64,000 nucleotides of DNA, taken from the NCBI GenBank assembly GCA_039654915.1, contig CM077594.1:21389001-21453000 (forward strand), written 5' to 3'. This document shows, in pieces, positions 57,497 through 64,000 of this stretch. The translations under genes and the position numbers were made by a program. Positions within the stretch are counted from its first letter, which is position 1. Each line of letters starts with the position of its first letter. The stretch is from Aquilaria yunnanensis. Taxonomy: Eukaryota; Streptophyta; Magnoliopsida; Malvales; Thymelaeaceae. The notes beneath the pieces are model-generated. The model had not been told where the DNA came from. It searched no databases and saw nothing but the letters and a program-made list of their open reading frames with translations.

Positions 57497-58872
57497 TGGG
57501 TAAATTGCACGCGTTACCCCCAACCTTTTAATTCTGTTTCTGTTCTAACCCCAACCTTCATTTTGTTCGTTGCGCCTCCTTAACGTGGCTAAAAGGTTCC
57601 ATTTTGAACCTTTTTTGGATGGAATCCGTTATATTGGATGGAAAATGACACGTCAACATAAGATTGTAGGGAAAATGTTTGTTTTAACCCTTGTAAACAT
57701 TTCTCTTTACCAAAAAAAGCTTTAAAATTTTCAAATCTAGCAAGAAACCCCTCATGCTTCTTCCTCGTCATCTCCGCCTCCCTCTTGGAACAACTTCTCC
57801 GCTGTCCGCCTCCCTCACCTGCCGCAACTCTTATCTCTTCTCCTCGCCCTTCCCCTTCCTCCCTCCTCTCCCTTCTCTCTGCCTCCTCCCTCCTCTCCGT
57901 CTCCTCCCTCATCTCCATCCTCTCTGCCTTCTTTCGCTCCTAATCAAGCAGTGCATCTGGGCAACCTAATCAAGCACCGTCGTCGCCTCGATAGCGCCGA
58001 CGATCTTCGTTCTGTTATCCGGTTCCGTCTGCCTCTTCACCGATTCCATCTGCCTCTTCTCTTATTCCGTTTGCCTTTTCTCTGATTCTTCGATACTCCT
58101 AGCAACAGTGCTCCACCAGGTGCTGCCCCGTTGCCGTGCCAAGTCGAGCAACCCTTCACCCCGTAGCTGTCGCCCACTCATTTACTTGGTAATCATTCCA
58201 GGCATTCGCGATTCGTAGGCGCCCAACATGACTTTCCAATTTAAGCGAATGTGTTCATGGCCGGTGATCCGATCGAGGCAGATTCAAGGGTTGGAAGAAA
58301 TCGTGGCAGTGGAAGGAGATGACTCAAGCGCTGAATCAGCGTGACTCCAATGGCCGGTGCTCCGTTCATGTTAGATACGACGGCGTGACTCCAATCGGCG
58401 TGACAAACATTTCTCGGCATGTTGACGTTGGTGTGTTTTGGATCGTGACGGTGAACAGGTATCGCAACAGGAATCAGGGAAGGAAATCAGAAGAGGTATC
58501 TGGATGGCGGTGGGGAAAGGGAATCAGAGGAATGGGTGCGCGAATGGAGTACAAGGTTGTCGCAGGAGAGGCAGGAGAGGAAGGCTGAAAATGGGGCCAC
58601 CGGAGATGGCACTGTTGGGAAAGAAGGAGAGGGAGATTTGAAAATTTATGACAATTTTGGCAATGAAAATGTTTACAAGGGTTAAAACAAACATTTTCCC
58701 TACAATCTTATGTTGACGTGTCATGTTCCATCCAATATAACGGATTCCATCCAAAAAATGTTCAAAATGGAACGTTTTAGCCACGTTAGGGAGGCACAAC
58801 GAACAAAATGAAGGTTGGGGTTATAACAGAAACAAAATTAAAAGGTTGAGGGTAACGCGTGCAATTTACCCA
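57497..58872. mobile_element. Mutator-like element (1,376 bp) with ~230-bp, highly similar inverted ends
   Basis: The element starts TGGGTAAATTGCACGCGTTA and ends with its inverse. Left (57497-57725) and right (about 58645-58872) arms differ at only about a dozen positions, so this is the youngest Mutator-like copy here. It is flanked by ACCTTACT (57489-57496 and 58873-58880), an 8-bp duplication that becomes 9 bp if the shared A is counted. The core (57740-58630) is GC-rich with open frames of 109, 71, 89 and 67 codons but no recognised domain. GC-rich captured sequence is typical of Pack-MULEs, but the donor gene cannot be identified here. Confidence 0.9.
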
Positions 58873-59222
58873 ACCTTACTGGGTACCACAATAACCTTAA
58901 CTTGGTACCACTAAAACCTTAATCTGGTACCACAATAACCCTAACTTAGTACTACTAGAACTTCAACTTGGTACCACTATGACCTTAACTTGGTACCACT
59001 AGAACCTTAATTCAGTACCACCTTAACCTTAACTTAGTACCATAATAACCTTAACTTACTACCACAATAACCGTAATTTACTACCACAATAATCTTAACT
59101 TGGTATCACAATAACTTTAACTTGGTATCACAATAACCTTAACTTTGTACCATGGGAACCTTAACTTCGTGTCACATTAACCTTGATTAGGTACCACATT
59201 AACATTAACTTGGTACCACTAA
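58873..59222. repeat. 22-bp GGTACC satellite, final part
   Basis: Sixteen or so units of the same orientation as block 3, ending at TACCACTAATTTTC. Unique sequence leading to the oxygenase gene begins here. Confidence 0.92.
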
Positions 59223-59961
59223 TTTTCACTTAATTCCTTTTTCTAGAAAAATTAATTGCATCTTTCTAAATTTTTCACTTGATTCTTAAATTTTTTCCCC
59301 TCTAATTACTCGTTCAACACCTATAATGTGGTAAAATCATTTTCTTAATTTTTACAAATATATATCATTTTCTTAATATTGAGCCAATATTCAATATTAC
59401 TAAAAAATAATGACAACATTTATTAATTATTTCTCACTAAATATTCTCATCTTACATAAAAATAAATACTTTAAATTTAATACCCAAAATACTTACATTT
59501 TAAATTAATTTTTCTTCTTAATCCACTAAATATTCAAGTTATACATTATTTTAATGGACAAAGTACACGCAATATGGTTTTACTTTAACCATTTTATATT
59601 TTCCCCGTCCCTCCCCTCCTCCTTCCCTTCCCGCCCTCTGTTTTCACTTGCAACATGTTAACCGGAACAACAGGTCGCAGTGCCTTAGTCGGTCCTATAG
59701 TCATGTTGATGCTTCTTCTTAATTTTGGTCCTTACTTGACAAATTTTGAAAAGATGGAGGAATGGCAAAAAATGGGGGTACCGCAGCCCACCCGGTATTT
59801 TAGAAAGGTCCGTAAAATCTCCTCTACTGGGCAGAATCTCGAGGCAGTCCTGGTCAACATGTGAAGAGAAATGCTAGATTGTGCGAACCAAATTGTTTAG
59901 CTCGCTTTCTTGTGGCAAAGCGGCTTCAAGTTGGGATCTTTTGTGGAACAAGTTTGATTCC
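59223..59961 (+). promoter_or_regulatory. upstream region of the oxygenase gene
   Basis: The stretch is AT-rich to about 59590 and then GC-richer. A TATA-like TTTTATATTTT lies near 59591-59601 but is far from the start codon, so the true promoter is uncertain. The part 59650-59860 has a diverged copy at 46735-46950. A 69-codon frame (59655-59864) is not recognised and is probably not a gene. Confidence 0.35.
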
Positions 59962-61765
59962 ATGGATCTAGCAGAAGCAGAAGCAGTCAACTTTGGACGT
60001 TCTTTGATCGTCCCAAGTGTTCAGGAACTGGCCAAAGCATCCATCACCAAAATCCCATCTCGATATATGCGGCCGGACCAAGAATCTCCTGCTGTTCCTG
60101 TTGGTAGTGTGTTTCCATCTGTTCCAGTGATTGATTTTCAGAAATTGGCTCCCGAAGATGTTGTTGATTCTGAGCTGGAGAAGTTGCACTTTGCTTGCAA
60201 AGAGTGGGGGTTTTTCCAGGTTATTGACAAGAGCATTCTGTTTTCTGATAGTAGTGGAGTATGTAAATTTTCATCATGAAGTCTCTCATCTGTCAAGATT
60301 TGGTTTCCTATAATTGTGATCTGTTGAATATTCAGGTCGTTAATCATGGAATTAAGGCTTCATTTTTGGAGAAGTTTAAGTTAGAGAGTTGATAATTTGT
60401 TCAAACTTCCTTATGAAGAGAAGCAGAAGCTATGGCAGCAGCCAGAAAACCATGAGGGTTTTGGGCAACTCTTTGTGGTATCAGAAGAGCAGAAGCTAGA
60501 TTGGTCAGACATGTTCTACATTACCACCTTGCCTCACACATTAAGGAGGACTGATCTCTTTGAGAAACTCCCACCAAGCCTTAGGTATGTCTCTGTTCTT
60601 CAATAACTCACTATCTTATACAAATAATTTGATCCTACCGATCCTTTTCTGAAAGTCACTTCATCGTAGAGAGACTATGGAAGCATATTCCTTAGAAGTG
60701 AAACGGCTGGCTTTGGCAATTTTGGCTCATATGGGTAAAGCATTAAAGATGGATCCAGAGGAAATGTTCGAGCTTTTCACTGATGGGGTTCAATCAATGA
60801 GAATGAACTATTACCCTCCATGCCCTGAACCGTATCAAGCAATTGGATGCACTCCCCATTCAGATGCTGTTGCTTTGACAATTCTCTTGCAGATCAGTGA
60901 AACAGAAGGTCTACAGATCAGAAAAGATGGGAAATGGATTCCTGTAAAACCACTTCCTAATGCGTTTGTAGTCAACATTGGAGACATAATGGAGGTATCA
61001 CTAGATTACTTGTTCTCCAAATACGTCACATAAACTCAGAATCTTAACAATCTGATGAAGTGACAGTTCGTGATTCCTCCTGGTGAGACACAGACAAGTC
61101 TCAACTGCACAGTTCTACATAATGAAAACGCAACAACCTTTAGGAATGTGATCAGGTGGCAGTCTTTGGTTCTCTCTGGATAGCCATGGTGAAATCTCAA
61201 GCACACAAAGACACAGCCCTCCAAGTTGCCTGTCACTAGGAATGTGATTGGGTTGCTTCTACAGCCCATATGCAGAACATGAACTTAGAATCTTTAGGAA
61301 TGTGATTAGCTTACAGTCCGTGATCCCCTCTGGAGAGCCACGGACAAGTCTCAACCTCACACACATAGGCCCCTGAGTTGTCCATCACTCCCAGAATCGT
61401 TATATCAGACAATTACTAGCTAATGCGCTTGGCTAACGTATTGACAACTAGAAGTTATTCTTGTGATTAAACAAGCTCACTAGAGCAGAGGATTTATTTC
61501 TGAGCTTCCTTTGCAGATTGTGAGCAATGGAGTATACCGAAGCATCGAGCACAGAGCAGTTGTGAACTTAGAAAGGGAGAGGCTTTCTGTGGCAACATTC
61601 TACAGCCCCAAGCTAGACTCTGAGTTGGGTCCTGCAAGGAGCCTTATCAGCCCTGGTAATAAAGTAATCTTTAAGACTGTGCCCGTGGAGAGCTACTTCA
61701 AGGAATTTTTCGCTCGAAAGCTGAAGGGGAAGTCCTACCTTGATCACATGAAAGTAGAACAATGA
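59962..61765 (+). CDS. 2-oxoglutarate/Fe(II)-dependent oxygenase, SRG1 / codeine O-demethylase-like, four exons, frameshift in exon 2
   Basis: Exons: 59962-60219, 60336-60584, 60670-60994 and 61517-61765; introns of 116, 85 and 522 bp with GT...AG ends. The start is ATG in MDLAEAEAVNFGRS; an upstream in-frame extension lacks an ATG. The product would be about 359 residues, the usual size of plant 2OG oxygenases. The N-terminal domain includes PSVQELAKASITKIPSRYMR and PVIDFQKL, and the DSBH core contains MRMNYYPPCPEPYQAIG. Iron ligands are the His and Asp of TPHSDAV (60857-60865) and the His of SIEHRAV (61550-61552); the 2OG-binding R-L-S is at 61580-61588. Exon 2 has one extra base near 60384-60388, so the frame meets TGA at 60390-60392 before resuming as DNLFKLPYEEKQKLW. 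Such enzymes oxidise small molecules; the substrate cannot be told from sequence. The copy is either a recent pseudogene or has a sequencing error. Confidence 0.9.
61041..61400 (+). repeat. diverged ~105-150-bp tandem repeats in intron 3
   Basis: Three related segments share, in order, AGGAATGTGAT, CAGT(C/T)(C/T)(T/G)TG, CTCTGG(A)(T/G)AG(C/A), AAGTCTCAA and a TTG(C/T)C(T/C)(G/A)TCAC ending (about 61055-61115, 61139-61240, 61290-61395). They explain why this intron (522 bp) is longer than the other two. Confidence 0.7.
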
Positions 61766-61938
61766 GAACTATCATTCATTAACTGTATATTTTGTAATGA
61801 CGTTCAGCATCAGAGTCAGGAACATCTTTAAGGTTGATGGGGCTTGCCGTTCAATGCCTTCTCCGGCCACCGTGGGTTGGTTTCTGCTCAGGCCGCCGAG
61901 GCTCCTTTTGCTCCAGCCAATGTGCCAGCTGCCTGCAT

Positions 61939-61946
61939 TAATAAAA
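61939..61946 (+). terminator. candidate polyadenylation signal of the oxygenase gene
   Basis: AATAAAAT about 175 bp after the stop codon, followed by A/T-rich sequence. A plausible 3' end, but plant signals are weak and this cannot be fixed from sequence alone. Confidence 0.4.
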
Positions 61947-61999
61947 TTGGCAATAATTAACATCTGTTTAGTGTCCTTTATTTGTACTAACTATGGCCT

Positions 62000-62335
62000 C
62001 TCCTAGTTTTAATGAATTTCAGGAAGTTTCAACGGTCCAAGTATATTTTAGTCAATTATTCCTTTTTTTTTTCCTGAGTTTAATACTAATTACACTGTTT
62101 TGTTCCATCTCTTTTTTAGAGTCCATCCACATCAGCTCTTAGATATTTCGAATACAAATCCTTGGCAGAATAAAGAATCAAAATATAGGAAAATATAAGT
62201 GGGCACTTTGTAGTTTGTACGGGTGGAGGGGCACGATGAACAAATTCAAAAAGTTCCAGGGTTCATACCGTATGACCAACTACAAATAATTTGGGTGGCC
62301 CAGAACTTCACAGATCATATGATTCTTGGTTAATA
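62000..62335. other. gene-free stretch after the oxygenase gene
   Basis: No coding or element signal is recognised between the presumed 3' end of the gene and the TA-flanked element at 62336. Confidence 0.4.
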
Positions 62336-63077
62336 CTCCTTCCGTCCCATATATTTTGCTCTATTTTCTTTTTTGGGTAGTCCCATAACTTTGCACCATT
62401 TTCCGTTTTAGTAACTTTTTGACTGTCAATTTCCCACATTATCCTCACTCGCCTCACCCACTTTCTGCGCCCCTCACTCGTCTCTATCTATCCCCATTTT
62501 CTTTTTTCTCAGCGAGCTACTTAAGCTAATGAACCAGGGGCGGCGAGTAGCAGCAATGTTGCCGGCAGCAACAATGTGAGAAATTGCAAGTGAGACGAGA
62601 CTAACAGCGAGGCGAGTTGGAGAGAGGCCAAGAATCATGCGGGATCGGAGCGAAGCGAGGCGAGATCGGAGAGAGATGCTAGAATCATGTGAGATCGGAG
62701 CGAAGCAAGGCACGGTGAGGTGAGATCGAAGAGAGACATGAGAATCGAGCGACATCGGAGCAAAGCGAGGTGAGATCGGAGAAAGGCGAGTTGAGGTAAG
62801 GTTGAAGCGAGGCACGGTGATGACAACAGTGAGGCGAGGAGCGTTCAGGCCATGGTGAGGAACGACAAGAAGCGGCGACAGGGTGAGGAGCGACGGCAAG
62901 GAAGGGAGGGGCGGCGAGGGAAGGACCTCGATGAGGTCACGATGGTGAGGGAGGATGGCGACAGAAGGAGGCAGAGAGACGAAGACAAGGGCAGATTTGG
63001 AAAGTAACGGGTCAAATAGTGATTTTCTTAATATTCGTGCAAAAGCAAATGGAGCAAATTGGCTGGGACGGAGGGGG
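62336..63077. mobile_element. mariner/Stowaway-like element (742 bp) with a purine-rich core repeat
   Basis: The element starts CTCCTTCCGTCCCATATATT and ends TGGGACGGAGGGGG, flanked by TA (62334-62335 and 63078-63079). The inverted ends continue as TTTTGCTCTATTTTC and its inverse TTTGCTCCATTTGC. The core (62540-62990) repeats GAGATCGGAGCGAAGCGAGG-like words of about 30-55 bp. On the minus strand these keep a frame of 237 codons open (62474-63187) that is Ser/Leu/Pro-rich and repetitive, not a recognisable protein. No transposase is present. Confidence 0.78.
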
Positions 63078-63197
63078 TAGTTAATATTCATGTCCCCATA
63101 CTTTGAGGTAATGACAAGCACGTTGCAACTGACGGTAAAATTTTGAGGTCTATTAGTATCATCATAATGTGTTGTGTTCCCAAGCACCAGCTGAATC

Positions 63198-63643
63198 TAA
63201 AGATGTCAAAAATTATCCTACCCGGCTCTATATTCCCCTATCCTAGCTACATAAACCTGAATTTGACCTTACCCGCAAAGTCATGGGGAGAGTGTAGGTT
63301 TAACTTATGCTATCTGACCCTATCAACATTCTTTTTAAATTAGTAAATTTATATTCAAATATTATTTTATTTCAAAAAAAAATTATAACTTAATATAAAT
63401 TATCTTATATTACTTTAATTTATGATTTCTTAAGTATTAATTAATTGTGAATATACACATTCTTCTGAAAATATATTTAAATATATGAAAATGATGTCTA
63501 AAAAAATCAAACATATGCCTTAAAATGGGTTGGTGGATAGTACCCGCCTACTCGCAGGGCGGATGCCACCCCGAATCTAATTATTTAATAAAAAAAATGG
63601 GGATTAGCTATACCCGACCCAAATACTCCTCATTGACATCTCT
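63198..63643. mobile_element. possible hAT-like small element with AGATGTCAA ends
   Basis: The left end AAAGATGTCAAAAATTATCC and right end TTGACATCTCT form short inverted repeats. The subterminal sequences contain ACCCG-type words (CTACCCGGC, TACCCGACCC), common in small plant hAT-derived elements. No coding. The target duplication is unclear. Confidence 0.5.
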
Positions 63644-63792
63644 ATAATTGGAGCAAGGGAACATTGATCCCAACATCAGAAGGAGTTCGACTTCCCTCTC
63701 TCCACTTGTACGGCGTAATTAAAATATCAAATATAGCTTAACGATCTTTACATTTTGACAAATATGTAAATTATCCTTTATAATTATTTATG

Positions 63793-63913
63793 GATGTCAA
63801 AATCTATTTTATCTGCGATATCCTTCCCGAATTCGGCCGCTCGAATCCAAACCCAACCTTATCTGCAAAGCTATGGAGAGGTATGGGTTTAATTAGTGCT
63901 ACCTAACACTATT
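63793..63913. mobile_element. second possible hAT-like small element
   Basis: GGATGTCAAAA on the left and TATTGGCATC on the right are imperfect inverses. The interior shares GCAAAG(T/C)(C/T)ATGG(G/A)GAG and TAGGTTTAA/TGGGTTTAA blocks with the element at 63198, in the same order, so it is a shorter relative. Confidence 0.4.
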
Positions 63914-63924
63914 GGCATCTTTCT

Positions 63925-64000
63925 AAAAGAGTCAATTCAATTTAACTTAAGTCAATTTAATCTAAAATGACATATTTTTATTTTTACATTTTTTTTTTGC
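63925..64000. mobile_element. MITE-like element, family member 3, cut by the window end
   Basis: GAGTCAATTCAATTTAACTTAAG, then TAATCTAAAATGACATA and a TTTTTATTTTTACATTTTTT stretch, match the inverse of the right ends of 31168-31503 and 48084-48388. The rest lies beyond the window. Confidence 0.65.

Noticed and set aside
59655..59864. 69-codon frame upstream of the oxygenase
   Set aside because: No domain, and the region is similar to non-coding sequence at 46.7 kb where the frame is not kept.
62474..63187. 237-codon open frame on the minus strand
   Set aside because: It lies on repetitive purine/pyrimidine-biased DNA inside a TA-flanked element, runs past the element's end, and gives a low-complexity Ser/Leu/Pro protein with no domain.

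Overview
This window looks like a repeat-rich, AT-rich stretch of a plant nuclear genome, most likely a eudicot. The evidence is GT-AG introns of 85-120 bp, Ty1/copia and Ty3/gypsy remnants with plant-type primer sites (initiator Met tRNA), CACTA and Mutator-like DNA transposons, Stowaway-type MITEs, and degenerate plant-type telomere-like repeats (CCCTAAA). I cannot name the species. Only two host genes can be supported: a two-exon gene for a small secreted cysteine-rich protein (minus strand, 40.3-40.8 kb) and a four-exon 2-oxoglutarate/Fe(II) oxygenase of the SRG1 / codeine O-demethylase-like group (plus strand, 60.0-61.8 kb). The oxygenase carries a one-base frameshift in exon 2.

Layout. 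1-6.46 kb: overlapping LTR fragments, a truncated Stowaway MITE and a Mutator-like element with ~240-bp inverted ends. 6.46-16.43 kb: a decayed Ty3/gypsy chromovirus-like element, split inside its integrase gene by a SIRE/Maximus-type Ty1/copia element (exact 5-bp target duplication), whose own left LTR holds a Mutator-like element. 16.4-31.1 kb: gene-poor sequence, a long LTR fragment, a foldback-like element, and a Mutator-like element that carries a Stowaway MITE and a solo LTR. 31.2-39.3 kb: a minus-strand Ty1/copia relic interrupted by two CACTA elements, each with a 3-bp target duplication; the larger contains about 20 tandem copies of an ~82-bp unit, each holding a hairpin. 40.3-40.8 kb: the cysteine-rich protein gene. 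41-45.7 kb: AT-rich sequence without recognisable genes.

45.7-59.2 kb is the strangest part. It has degenerate CCCTAA-type arrays interleaved with a 22-bp satellite centred on GGTACC. The satellite repeatedly switches orientation and was later split by a 1,485-bp solo LTR (TSD CTTAG) and by a Mutator-like element with long inverted ends (TSD ACCTTACT). The oxygenase gene follows about 740 bp after the end of the array. 62.3-64 kb holds more small inverted-repeat elements.

The genes do not form a pathway together. What the window shows best is the order of nested insertions, which the target-site duplications allow to be read. All work was by eye from the sequence; no database comparison was possible.
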